Assembly (NCBI GenBank): GCA_029721515.1
Contig: CM056550.1
Span: forward strand, 22,332,619-22,396,618
Direction of reading: 5' to 3'
Length of the DNA stretch: 64,000 nucleotides
From: Synanceia verrucosa
Lineage: Eukaryota; Chordata; Actinopteri; Perciformes; Synanceiidae
The notes under the pieces were generated by a model. That model saw nothing but the letters and a program-made list of their open reading frames with translations, made no database searches and was not told where the DNA came from. Both the position numbers and the translations under genes were made by a program. Below are positions 23,188-34,394 of the stretch, piece by piece; position 1 is the first letter of the stretch; each line of letters opens with the position of its first letter.

Positions 23188-24365
23188 TGAGGGCCCGTTT
23201 ACACATATATAGGTAGGCTATTGGGTAAAAACAGAGACTTTAGGAAAACTGCGGTTTCGTGTTTGATTGTAAACTGAGAAAAAGTGAGAAAAGCAGAGTT
23301 TTAGGCAATCTATGCTCCAAAAGTTCAACCTTTTTTATGTAGTACGGCTGTCAGAATAGTCTATGGTCGCGTTCACACTGTCCTCCTTTGTTCCGCTTTA
23401 AACGGACTAGAGTTTGTTTCCTCAGATACTCCGCTTCGTTTGGTCTGCTGCAGACCAAAAATGAACTCTGGTCAGCTTGAAAACGGGGGTCTCGGTTCAT
23501 TTGCAAGTAAAAGCTCACTGGACCAAACACAGCACCAAATGTACGTAATGTGTGATGTAGTGCATGACGTAGTGATGCTATACACAGTGTATCTTGGGTA
23601 GAGGAAGTACAGCGCTTATTCCAGACCAACACAAACAACGAGTGACCACCATTAGCAGTTAGCTAGCTTAGCTCAATTGTCTTAACAACACAACCCATAA
23701 ATTCACAATTTGAAATGTTTGAATAAAATCAATCACCGCTACCAATCATAGCCCTTAAACTCTGTGCTGATGTGTTGTCACATGTTATATTGTCAACGTT
23801 AGAAAATGAACAGCTTCAATCCCTGAGGATCTATATTTATAGTTGTAGCATTCCCTCAAATAATGTAACAAAGCACAATACAAGATTGCCAGTACACCCC
23901 TGTGTGTAGTCTTTGAGGTTACATACCTGACTGTTGATGCTCAGAAAGTTTGGTGCAGTTCAGGAATTGCATTGTGAAAGCGGAACCGAGTCCGCTTGGT
24001 TAGGTGTGAAAGCGACCTAAATGGAAGCATTCCGGGTAGCGCAGCATTTCTGTAGGTGCAAGCACTTTTTACATGTTTGCATTTGCAAATACAGCTCTTC
24101 TATTACATAGAGGAGCGGAGATGTATGTTGTGTTATTCATTGTCAATGAGGCTGCTGATTGACTTGCATGGCTTTCTCCTTCTTCCTACACTGCCACCCA
24201 TAGGCTTGGCATAGTTATGATGGCTCTCAACAGTGTATTTATGTGGGTTAAGGTAAACAGAAACTTTTTTGAAAACTATGATGTTTGCACAATGTTATTT
24301 TGGAAAACAGAGAGAAGGAAATAATCGTTTGTCAAAATACCCTGCTATGTGTAAACATAGCCTCA
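23188..24365. mobile_element. Outer inverted-repeat element hosting a second element
   Basis: Left end ctgagggcccgtttacacata (23187 on) matches inverted right end ctgaggctatgtttacacata (ending about 24365) over about 20 bases with a few differences. The TTTACACATA core is perfect. Another element (23365-24017) lies wholly inside. No transposase frame. hAT-type MITEs with GTTTACAC ends are common in fish, but the class is not proven here. Confidence 0.65.
23365..24017. mobile_element. Inner inverted-repeat element, 0.65 kb
   Basis: Left end ggtcgcgttcacact and inverted right end ggtcgctttcacacc match at most positions. Subterminal regions also pair loosely (ttccgcttta against ttccgctttcaca). 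It sits inside the outer element at 23188-24365. No coding capacity. Confidence 0.65.
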
Positions 24366-27235
24366 GTGGTTTAGCTATCTTTTGCCGTGTTATTTTCATT
24401 TTTCCTCTTCTCACTAACGGAAACAAGTATTGAGCCAGTGGTTTAATAAATTAGGAAGTACATAACAAAACACTTGAGGCAGTCAAATGAGGTATATTAC
24501 ACTCAATTCATCATCACCTACCAACAACAGTTCAGACTGTCATGTGAAGCAGCACATTCTGAAACACTCAAACGAATACAGTGTCATCATAAATTACACG
24601 TACGGATATCAAAAAGACACAAAAATACTTTTTACGTTGTCATTTATCTAAATTTGTCAGTATAATATATTGTTTTTAGCTTGTTTTTCACCAATAACCA
24701 TCATGTATGAGAAAAATAAAACTACACAACATCAGTGCAAAACACAACGATAAATTCAGCCCAGTTGTCAGGAAAACATTTTGGTATGTTTCTGCAGCTT
24801 TTTGCATTCAGTCAGATCCCGTATATTGAGTATTATTGAAAGTTAGCGGGCATATTACTGATTTTCCAAAACAAAATATTAACATTAACCAAGTACTTTT
24901 ATTGCCTTAATTTAACCAATAATTTCTGTGAGCGTGATACAAGGCTGATATATCGATGACATGCATGTTGGGATCAGAGACGTCACCATTTAATGTACGT
25001 TGCCAACATTTTTCTGACGACTGGGCAGAGAAATGACCATGGAAAGTAGAATTAAAATACAGAAATACAGATTGTAGATCATTGTGTGTTATATGTGGAA
25101 GTGAATAAGGCAATGACTGATCCTATATATATTGTTCAAGATATCATTTACCATTGTGAATGGGAAAAAAAACAAAACTCTAAACCATCACATATTACAT
25201 GATTTAAGGCATCAGTGTCAAACAATACTTCACAATGCATCATATATCCAAAGACAATTTCTTCTCTGTATTATCATGAATTCTAACTCACAAACACAAA
25301 ATAAAAGGAAACATGTAATTAGTAATTCCGTAAATATTCTTCTTCTTGCATGTTTTCAGAAACATGAAGTGCAGCTACTAATATTTGGCTCACTGGGCGT
25401 CATTGATCATTTTGGCACCGTGCGATACAGTATCTCACTGTTTATACACATCCAAACACATCAAAAACGTACAATTATTCTGTATTCTCTGCTTTCTGAA
25501 ATTAGGCGCTGAAGCACCCCTATCTACAGTACAGTACGTCAACTGTACACCAAGTGGAGCCCAGTCAAAAGCCCTCTGATACAGAGCTGCCTGTCTTCTG
25601 ATACAGAGCAAAAATGGATATAATAGGTGCAACATGTGGAGAGTCAGACAACACTGTTAGTCAAAAAGGCTCTTGGGCTCAGGTCCTCAAGGAAGGCCTG
25701 GAAACTACTTGAATTCACAAGCAATGGGACTAAATAAATACAGAATATATATCCAAAGTGAGAGTAAAAAGGTGATATTGCCGTCCTTCTATAGATATCC
25801 ATCTCATTAAAAACATATTCATTAAAAAGCACTGCTTTCAATCATTATTAAATATCACATGATGTTGACATGTGATCACTCCACTGAGTGAAGGAACATT
25901 TTCCTCTCGCCCAAATGTGTGAGAAAGCATGAAGCTGTCTCTACGGCTTACTCCTGTCTGTGAGTACAAACCCAGCCAAGTACAGTCATCACGCTCCACT
26001 TGACTAAACAGCCTGAGGGGCACATGTCAGTCATCCTGACAGCAAAAGCAGTCAGTTTGAAGGTCTATTTTTCCCATTAAATCTCTGCTTGACTGGGTCA
26101 GTTAGTCAAAACGGTGACATGTTTACGCATATGAAACAGAAAAACACACAAGCTTTTTACTTCATTGTTTCATTCATTACAAGACAATGTACTACAAAAA
26201 TAAAAGTACCTTAAGTTTGTTCATTTTACCCCATCGAGTCTGAAATAACCTGAGCCGAACTGTCTGCTGTGAGTTTTCATCTGTAATACAATTTGGGGAC
26301 TGTTTTGGTTAGGCTAGTTTTCAGTGCTACATACAACGTGTGAAGGTGTCAAGTTTTCACTTGCAAACACTTTGCACAGACTAAAACAGACATAGAGCCA
26401 AACCTTATCCTTTTTAAAAATAATACGAATACACACAAATTCAGGGAAATACCAGACATAAACATGTCGTATTTACTGCGGCGGCGTCTTTTAATACGTG
26501 CACGTTTGAATGCAAGCTGACAACGATGTCCAGGAGTCTCAGGAAGAACCTGAGTAGCTATCAGCTGCCTAATAACAGGTGACTCTCAGCCGAATGCTGC
26601 TGATAACACGAGCACAATGTCTTCATAAAAGCCTTTACTTTCATACCCATCTGTGTTTATTATCTACACTGAACATTTATTAAGGACATAAGTTACTACA
26701 AGTAACCGTGGACGTATTCAGCTGAAAGACACCACTTAAAACTGTGCAATGGGCTTCTTGACGGGCCCCCACAGGGCACATGGCACCTGACTGGATGGAT
26801 ACTTTCACTCATGGGCTGCTGCCAGCGTTCAAACCACAACCAACATGGCTTTTTTCTCCTTCTGCATACCGTGAGTCGCTACAACTTGCCATTGCAGTAA
26901 TGGTGGCACCATAAAGTGTTCGCCGGATTTGTCTATACTACAGTAATATAAACTAAAATCAATAAATCTTAATCCTAATCAGACCTAAAGTACCTGCTGT
27001 TGCTTACTGTCCTCACAAGCCCACTGCACTGCTGTTCTGGGAACTCAGTATTCAAGCACAATGGTATTCCTGTGCAGGGATTTGCACTCTGTTGTCACTT
27101 TTTTTGGCACGTCAGACCAAATTCAAGCAGACGTGGACAGGAACAACCGATATTTTGTTCTCCTCTTCATCAAAGATAATTTAGCGTCATATTTCCCTGA
27201 CGGTTGCCGGGATCAACCTTCAAACTGTATCACTG
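24366..27235 (-). other. GPR26 3' UTR and downstream flank
   Basis: No gene seen. Candidate minus-strand poly(A) signals (AATAAA read on the minus strand) are at 26656-26661 (about 575 bases past the GPR26 stop) and 24898-24903. I cannot choose between them. A short direct repeat (tctgatacagagc twice) lies near 25578-25610. Confidence 0.4.
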
Positions 27236-27464
27236 TCACTCTGCAGTTGGTATGCTGTGTACTTGGTTCTCGTGTCCACGTCCCGATGCGTTCAAGGAGC
27301 TACGCTTCAGCAGCCTGTTGATGATGTCGGTGCACGTCTTCTTGTACTGGTGTCGGAGCAGGGAGTACACAAAGGGGTCGCAGGCTGCCTTGCTGTAAGC
27401 TAAGCACTTGGAGACAATTCCCCAGTGGGGGTTGATAGGCACCGCTGGAAATAACTCCACGATC
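27236..27464 (-). CDS. gpr26: GPR26 exon 3: TM7 and C-terminal tail
   Basis: Begins after acceptor ctgcag and completes the split Arg codon, then IVELFPAVPINPHWGIVSKC, LAYSKAACDPFVYSLLRHQY and tail ending HSIPTAE, stop TGA at 27236-27238. DPFVY is the TM7 motif. The tail is Ser/Lys/Arg-rich near the membrane. Confidence 0.95.
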
Positions 27465-30400
27465 CTGCAGGCAAGCATAAATAGAGGGTGGTGAGAGAGG
27501 GAGAGTAGAGGAAAGGCAAGTCAACGTGCTGGAAAAGGCGAGCATGCCCAAAGCTTATCATGCAGAAATAGAAATGCATTTGGAAGCATAGTTGCTCATA
27601 ACATATGGAGCTTCTTTGCTACTACAGTTATTTAGAGAGCTAGTGTTTATTTCTATATTTTGATAAAGAGCCATCTTATTCTGCCTTAAGTTATTCTTAA
27701 AGTTAATGTAGGCAGCAGTCAAGAGAAACTGCATGGAGAGTCCCCCCCACCTTACAGTGTGAGGCTGCTTTTTATCTCATTTCTAATTTGCAGCAGGCGT
27801 CGCGAATGTCAGGAAAGGGAAAGGCAGATCCGCCGGAAGAATAGAACAGACCTGTCTAAGCAGTAATGAGCGTCTGGAAACAAGCCAATTAACTCTGATT
27901 GTTATTTAATAGAGTATTAGACTGAGGGCTACCTAGAAAACCATAAAGGATGGAGGACAGTGAGTTCTTCCAGCAGTCTGGAGGAAGAAAACACTGTCTG
28001 TACTTAAAATACTGTATATTTGATTTAAAGGGGCACACAATGAGCTTTGTGTGTTGTATGCATCTCAATGTGATGTGCATAAAGATATAAAATTGCTGCT
28101 TTCACACTTGTTTTTGTCAGGTATTTTACCGTACGTGGTGTCATAAAACGTATGAAAAAAATTGCTGATCCTCTTCGCTTGCACTCTGTATGATTACTCT
28201 GTCCGCAATCAAGCTCTGTCAGCACATTAACACTGGGCCATCACAGGCATTTGCCCACACGCTCCACACTACCTGAGCAAACAGGAGGTTAAGTCAGCTG
28301 CTAGCGGGGCTTTAACTATACACAGGATGACCCCAGTAACAAATGACCGTCAGAGAAGCTGCAGAGGAGCTTTTAGTGTAATATATTCAGATTTTGAACA
28401 GTAAACTGCCATTTGCAGAATGAGAGCATGGACAGCGCTGCCGTGGTCATTCATTACTAGTAGTTTACAAACCATCTGAGTCCATAAAAAAAACAATATA
28501 CAACTTTCATTTTCATCAAAAACGTCCTCCAGTTTCAGATTCAGACATCTAATCTCCATCTTCATCACACTCACTTCTTATGAGCAGAGGTGCATTTTAT
28601 ATAAGACATTAGGTATATGAATCTATTTTTTTTTTCTTATTTGTTTAAGATGATGTCAATTCAAGGGTCAGTTCATCCAAACTGCAAAATAAATGTGACA
28701 CAATAAGTGATTTTTGAGGGAGCTGTTGATGAAAACAATTCTACCATAATGCAAAGCTCAAAGGAAAAATCATATAATAGTAACAGCAAACACTTGTGAC
28801 ATCAAATTAAACTGTTAAAATGTTTTTTGATAAATAGAAATAGTTAATGTCTGTTTTCTGGGAGCTGGTTTTCACCACAACCATAGTATATTTTATCAAT
28901 TTCCAAGAGGTGTGTACCGTAATATTGGTTTGCTTTACTTAATGACTTTGTGAATTATTGGTGCCGAGCCAAGCAAATAATTCTGGTTTCATACATTAAG
29001 GTTTTTAAGTGCACCAATGTTTCTCTAAGATGTCTGCCTGCACCCAAATACCAACATCAAGATACCCAAATGTTGTGTTTTGGATGCAATCTTCATTTAT
29101 CATCCATTTAGGCTATCTTTATCTTCACACCACATATGCCTCATGTGACACTGTGTCTTTGTCCGGTGATTGATGCCAGTGGATTCCACCTAACTAAGTG
29201 ATGCACCCGACGAACTTGAGGAGAAAAGTGCTAATGCAGCAGCAACAGCAGAGCAGAGGCATATTACTTATCACAAGGTCAGCCAATCTCATCTTCCAAC
29301 TCTGGCCGGTGAGGAGAGTAAGCAGGGAGGAAGCAGGGAGGAGGAGGAGGAGGTGGGAGGGGGGTCTGACAGCAGAGGAGGGAGGTTTGGGGGAAACCAG
29401 CAGAACAAAAAAGGCTGCGTTCGCCGCAGTGTGTGCCAGTGTGGCTTCCCTCCCTCTCACCTTGTGATCACATAGGGAGCGAAGCAGAGCATGAAGGTGC
29501 CGATGAAGGTGCTGATCTTCCTCGTGGCTCTCTGTCGTCTCCTCTTCTGCTCCTCCAGGCAACGCTGACGAACACTGGCAACACAAGAGTGAGACACAGT
29601 GAGTGGATGCTCTTCTGTTTAAAAAGACAACAACTGAGTAATCCTAAAGACGCAAGTCAAGTGAGGATCACCCCAACTTCAACACATTATGTGAGAGCTT
29701 GAGTGCAGCAGGGCTGTGATGTCATGATGACACATGAAGGATGTCAGTGTGAGTAAAGACAGGCAGGAGTTGGAAGACCAACAGACAGTGATCTAACCAA
29801 ACTTGGGATGGATTACACACACACACACACACACACGGGATGGCATTTCAATAGAATCTAATTTTGCTTCCCCTCTGAATACTGAGGATACATTTCAGAT
29901 GTCAGCATCAATATGACAAGGATTGATGGCTCAGACTGTGCTTAACTGCTCAATAGTGTTCCCCCTGTCAAAGATTTGATTCGTACAGTTTGTTCCTTGT
30001 CTCTAAAAACATGTCATCATTTGCTTTCCACATGTTAGTCTCCAGTGCAGATTGCAGGAGCATTAAGAACAGGAGTGCTTAGTTAAAGGAGCTTACCTGG
30101 GGTGTATATCCACCAGCAGCACCAAAGTTTGCATTGTAATAACGTCGATCCTCTTACAGTGAAACCTTGCCACTTTAAGCACTTTGAGGTATGTGAAACA
30201 CAGAACTATAAAAGACAGAAGGAAGGTGAAAGAGTGGAAAAAGACGGTGAAGATGACAAACTGGTTCCGGGCGCTCGCCCTCGGGTTGGAGAGGGTGCAG
30301 GATGCGTAGAGCCGGTGGTATCCCACCCAGGAGAAGCAGGTGGCCACCGTAGAGAAGGACGCGGAGTGCGCCCACGTGTAGCCGAGCACAAACGCTGCGT

Positions 30401-30764
30401 CTTTGTGGCGCATTTTGGAGTGGTATCTTAGGGGAAACACCACCGCGATCCACCTGTCGATGCTCAGCGCTGCCATGCTCAGCATGGAGTTGGTGGACAG
30501 GAAGGTATCCAAGAAGCCCACGATCTGGCAGAAGCCGTCCCCTCCTGGCTGAGCCTTGCTGACAAGTCCTGCCAAAGTGAGCGGCATGTTGGACACGGTC
30601 AGCAACAAGTTGCAGAAGGTGAGGTTGAGGCTGAACAGACCGGGCACCTGCTTGCGGATCTCCGGGTTGTACAGAAAGCAGATCAGCACCAGGACGTTGG
30701 ACAGCAACGACACTATGATAATGACAACCACCAACGCAGAGAGAATCACCTCCGCAGTGTCCAT
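27236..30764 (-). CDS. gpr26: GPR26, orphan class A G-protein-coupled receptor (complete)
   Basis: Three exons, joined complement(27236-27464, 29461-29574, 30097-30764), all GT-AG, giving 336 residues (human protein about 337). The start is ATG at 30764; an upstream in-frame GTG seven codons earlier is not needed. TM1 VVVIIIVSLLSNVLVLICFL; TM2 has Asn in place of the usual Asp (NLTFCNLLL); TM3 ends SIDRW rather than DRY; TM6 CFAPY; TM7 DPFVY in place of NPxxY; Cys79 and Cys156 form the likely extracellular disulfide. KVARFHCKRIDVITMQTLVL is the conserved ICL3 region. GPR26 is a brain-enriched, constitutively active Gs-coupled orphan receptor related to GPR78. Tail-to-tail with CPXM2, matching human 10q26. 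Expected at the plasma membrane of neurons. Confidence 0.96.
27465..29460 (-). other. GPR26 intron 2
   Basis: A 2.0-kb intron. It includes a polypurine GAG/GGAG-rich patch (about 29318-29365) and possible old repeat fragments near 28026 and 28664 (aagggtcagttcatcc). No coding content recognised. Confidence 0.6.
29461..29574 (-). CDS. gpr26: GPR26 exon 2: ICL3 end and TM6
   Basis: A 114-base exon, acceptor ttgccag and donor gtgaga. Reads SVRQRCLEEQKRRRQRATRK then ISTFIGTFMLCFAPYVIT. The basic CLEEQKRRRQRATRK segment is the G-protein-contact end of the third loop. It was recognised only after joining phases (split Ser and split Arg codons). Confidence 0.95.
29815..29837. repeat. (AC)n microsatellite
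   Basis: A run of about 11 AC units in GPR26 intron 1, a plausible polymorphic marker. Confidence 0.9.
30097..30764 (-). CDS. gpr26: GPR26 exon 1: start codon to TM5
   Basis: Encodes residues 1-222 from MDTAEVILSALVV to LVLLVDIHP, donor gtaagc. Contains TM1-TM5 with SIDRW at the end of TM3. The N-terminus is only a few residues long before TM1 and has no signal peptide, as expected for GPR26. Confidence 0.96.
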
Positions 30765-31150
30765 CCTGTGGGCCCCGAAACTCACTTATCCACACTTTTT
30801 TGTGCGCATATCCAGTGTTGTCATGCAGCTACAAAACGACATTAATCACCCGTAACCGTGTCCACGCATCCCCAGATCTATCCACCGATGGAGTTCTTCT
30901 TTTTCTCCCCACTACATTGTCTCTGTGCGCAAACCAGCAAAGATGATCAGGAGGATTCCGGCATTGTAAGAAGTAGGTTATCCTCTGTTTCACTTAAAAA
31001 CGAGCTGCGGGGAAACCAACTCTCGCACCAAAGCTGCTCTATTCTGGCACTGCGTCTTGCAGTGGGGTTTTGTCGTCCAGTGATGCGCTCTCGTGGCATC
31101 ACCCCTCCGCACACTCTGCACAGTGTGTGGGCTACTTGATCTCTCCCCTG
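30765..31150 (-). promoter_or_regulatory. GPR26 5' UTR / promoter region (approximate)
   Basis: Sequence immediately upstream of the GPR26 ATG. I see no clear TATA box or initiator and cannot place the transcription start. Assigned only by position. Confidence 0.35.
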
Positions 31151-32470
31151 TCTCCTCTGAGAAACAGTTAAAACACAACATGAATAAGAGTTAAGTGGGG
31201 AATCCTCTTTGTAAAAACAAGGACATTGCTTCTTATCACACAATCGAAATTTGCAAACATAACAATGTGAAATAGATTAAGTAGTGAAGGGCAAATTTGA
31301 TGTGTGTAAGCATCTTTTTTTTTCAACTTGGAACATTTTTTCAGTGAAAAATGTATTGTTATTTCACCATTTTTTGTCTTGACTTTGTGTTGTTTTTTTT
31401 CCTTTTCTTCTTTAAGGTCTCCTTTACATTTATTTTCAAGGGAGACCTGAAGGAAGCAGTGTCCTGGCTATAAATGTCAATAGAAACCTGCCCCACAGTA
31501 TCCTGTTGAGAAGCACATTTTAATTCAAGTACTGGAATCATCAAAACAAACAATTTCTTATTTTAAAATCAGACAGATAAAACTGAATATCCCAGCAGCA
31601 TCTCTTCCCTTCATGATTTGGTGAAATGTCTCTGATATCTTATCTGCCCCATCAGATTGATAAGGAGCAACATCTTCAGTTTCCCCTGGAAGCCGGATCA
31701 TGACACCCCCACACTTCTGCTGCCCCTCTGGACTTGAGCGTGGAGAATGTTTCCTCTGGAGCGTGGTACTCATCGGAGTGTGCTGCGGCACGTGAGCCAC
31801 AGTGAAGGCGCTGGAGAAGCAGGGTGAGGTGGTGGGGGTGGGTTGCAATACAGGGAAGGGGTGGAGGGTGTCACAGTGAGAGTGTGTGGGCGGAAAGAGT
31901 TATTGTTACTGCATGCACATTGTGTTTGACTGTAGAGATGTGATACTATGCAGGCCACTGTGTTCCCCTCAGTCTCTCCTGGGTGGCAAAAAGGTGAAGG
32001 GGAGAGGAAAAAGGGTGTGAGCGAGGCTCATTATGCTGTAATGGTGAGTATATGGGCTGCTGTTTGCTCCCGATGCAAAGAGAAGGCAGCTGCAAGGGAA
32101 GGACAGACAGCCTTGCCAGCTGCTGGGTGTTATTAAGCTAAAATGCGGCTCCATCTTGACCCAGAGTGAAGCTTTGGTGATGATGGATGCAGCATTATAC
32201 TTGCACATGTGATGGGGCAGTCAGCCTTGGAGAGAGGCACACTTCCAGCACTGTCTTGCATCTGCTTGTGCAGCTCTCTGCTGTCAGTTCAGAGGCCTTA
32301 TCAGCACACAGCCACCAGTTGATCTTAAGAGCAAGAGCAGATTCTCCTGGACATCACTTTAATTATTCTATTCATAATTAAATGCCAGCTCCACAGACAA
32401 TATTGTCAGTGAAATAAGACATTCTAAGAATAAAGCTTTGGGTGATATGGAGGTTCTAGCTGGCACATTT
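31151..32470. other. Intergenic, no gene recognised
   Basis: T-rich near 31310-31410, with unremarkable unique-looking sequence elsewhere. Open frames of 60-100 codons here show no domains. Confidence 0.4.
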
Positions 32471-32473
32471 TCC

Positions 32474-32800
32474 TTAACTGTTTTAATGCCATATTTCGCC
32501 GTCAACAGCAGTGGGTCGCCGATCGTGGGCTTCCGCAACCTGTGAGTAATTTTGGTGGCTACTGGGAGATGTAGTCGAAGCACAAGGAGATGTCATACGC
32601 CACAGAGTTCAAAGCAGGAAGTGGAGATGATCACAATTAACCAGCAAAACGGACAGATTCTAGAGAAAAAGTGGTGTTTAGGGTCATCTTTCATTTGAGC
32701 TATTCAGAGACAGTTCAACATATTCTGTGGGTCTTGAAATATGACTCAAAATGGGCAAAAAACACTGGCACAAGGCACTTCCTGTTTTATGAAACTCAAA
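32474..32800. mobile_element. Three-copy inverted-repeat element, copy 2 (inverted)
   Basis: Reads as the reverse complement of copy 1. It starts ttaactgttttaatgcca and shares gctactgggagatgtag and aaagcaggaagtgg, then after an internal deletion the block around gggtcttgaaatatgactca. The far end ...gttttatgaaactca lacks the terminal motif. Confidence 0.6.
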
Positions 32801-34084
32801 GAAAAAAGTGGTGATGATTCAGTATTTCTTTGTCATCCACATAAAATGTCCTCTTTCAGTCCACCTGAAAATGGCTTGATTTGAGGGGAGCGTTGTGTCC
32901 ATGCAGGTCCATGTAAATGAGACCTGGACACACGGGCCTCAGGTAATATCACCTTGAATGAATAAAGCACAGCAGCTCCTTTGTCTGATGTTGGCTGAGT
33001 CCATCTCACAGATTAATCAGAGACACAATTAACATGCTACATATTAAGGACACTTGCCTATTTTTAGGAGGCACATGTTAATGAAGTCAATCCAGGTGAA
33101 AGCTATTTCCCCTTAATGATTTCGTCCTCCATCCATCACAAGACACTGAAGCATAGATGATGAAAATGACTGGAAGGTTTGTGCATGTCGTGGATGTAAG
33201 TAGAAGGTTACATTTCTTATCAGTCTTTACTGACAGTCTAACACATGTAAGGGTAGATATTTAAATCAACTAAAGATCAGAATTTTGGGAAATCCTGTGT
33301 TTGCTGTTTTAGTCAAGTCAAGACTTCTGAAGTCTGCAGATCTGCACTTTGATGATAATTCCTCTTGTCAGAAGATTTAACAAGTGCAGGACTTGACTGT
33401 GAGAGATGGGAGGACGAGAGAAAGCCTGCAGCTCTCCTCCTTTTTGCTGTGACAGTGTGGATTTGAATTCGCTGCCAGTTCCAATTCCACACTTGACTTC
33501 CCTCAGAGGCAGACTGGCGTAAATTTTAAAGCTCGATGTATGCTGGAGCTTCTATGTTTTCCCGACTCACCTTTGAGTATAGATTTGTCACTTAGATTTG
33601 GAGCATAACCTCAAAATAGTGACACAGGATTTCTATGTTGAATTGAGAGGAACTCACTTTATATAAAGTTTGGGGAATCTGTAGATAAGTTAGAAGACTA
33701 CATGTTGCGTAACTCAGAAGACATACTGTATGAGCTGACTGTATAAAGGTCTAAGAGGTGAAGACGAGGGAGAATAACTCACACAAAAAGATTCAGTGAA
33801 ATGCCAACCTGCAAGTGAAGGAAAAGGGAAGGTGCTAAAGATAAAGCATGACATACACCTCACTCAGTCATCACTGCATTCAGCTGAAAAACAGAGTCTA
33901 GTTAAATAAGTTATGTGAAGCTGGATCACTAACTTAGCACAAAAGCACAGCTCATCTCGGATAATCGTAAATGGACCAGTGCTTCTGATGCTTAAGTGTA
34001 TTTTTGCTGCTAATTTTTCTGTGGCGTTGCATTGTCCAAATGCTTTATGTTTGATATTTATGTAGTATTTCCACTTGATGTCAC
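32801..34084. other. Intergenic, no gene recognised
   Basis: AT-rich sequence between two copies of the same element. Nothing coding or clearly repetitive found. Confidence 0.4.
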
Positions 34085-34091
34085 TTTAAAG

Positions 34092-34140
34092 CGTGCAGGA
34101 TCTGACAGCGCCTAGTGATGAGGTTGCAGATTGAAGCCAA
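34092..34140. repeat. Fragment of TTAA-type element
   Basis: The stretch from ttaaagcgtgcaggat through gaggttgcagattg resembles the inverted end of the 232-bp TTAA element at 8269-8500 (gcagcgtctag, gttgcagattgcaacc). It breaks off where the next element begins at about 34139. Confidence 0.45.
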
Positions 34141-34394
34141 ACAAAAAGTGGCATTTTTGGTGAAAGTGGCCTCTACTCTACCTCTGATAAAACAAGAACG
34201 GAACAAGGTAAAAAAAAAACAAACAAAAAAAACATTTTTTCCATGATGAAAGAGAGTTTCTTCTTTCATTTGAGCCACTCTATGTTTTCAGAGACATGGT
34301 ACAAAATATTCTGTAGGTCTTGAAATATGACTCAAACTCGGCAAAAACGCACAAGGCACTTCCTGTTTTATAAAACTGGCATTCAATGAGTTAA
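34139..34394. mobile_element. Three-copy inverted-repeat element, copy 3 (inverted, truncated)
   Basis: Matches the inverse of copy 1 from aaaaagtggc and gtggcctctac through ttctttcatttgagcc, gttttcagagacatgg and acaaaatattctgtaggtc, and ends ggcattcaatgagttaa, the inverse of the copy 1 terminus. The other end is replaced by a TTAA-type fragment. Confidence 0.65.

Noticed and set aside
29194..29586. 130-codon minus-strand frame over GPR26 exon 2
   Set aside because: It is in a different frame from the receptor exon for most of its length and is made of intron plus out-of-frame sequence.
30175..30795. 206-codon minus-strand frame overlapping GPR26 exon 1
   Set aside because: Out-of-frame shadow of the GC-rich receptor exon; composition is Gly/Arg/His-rich with no domain.
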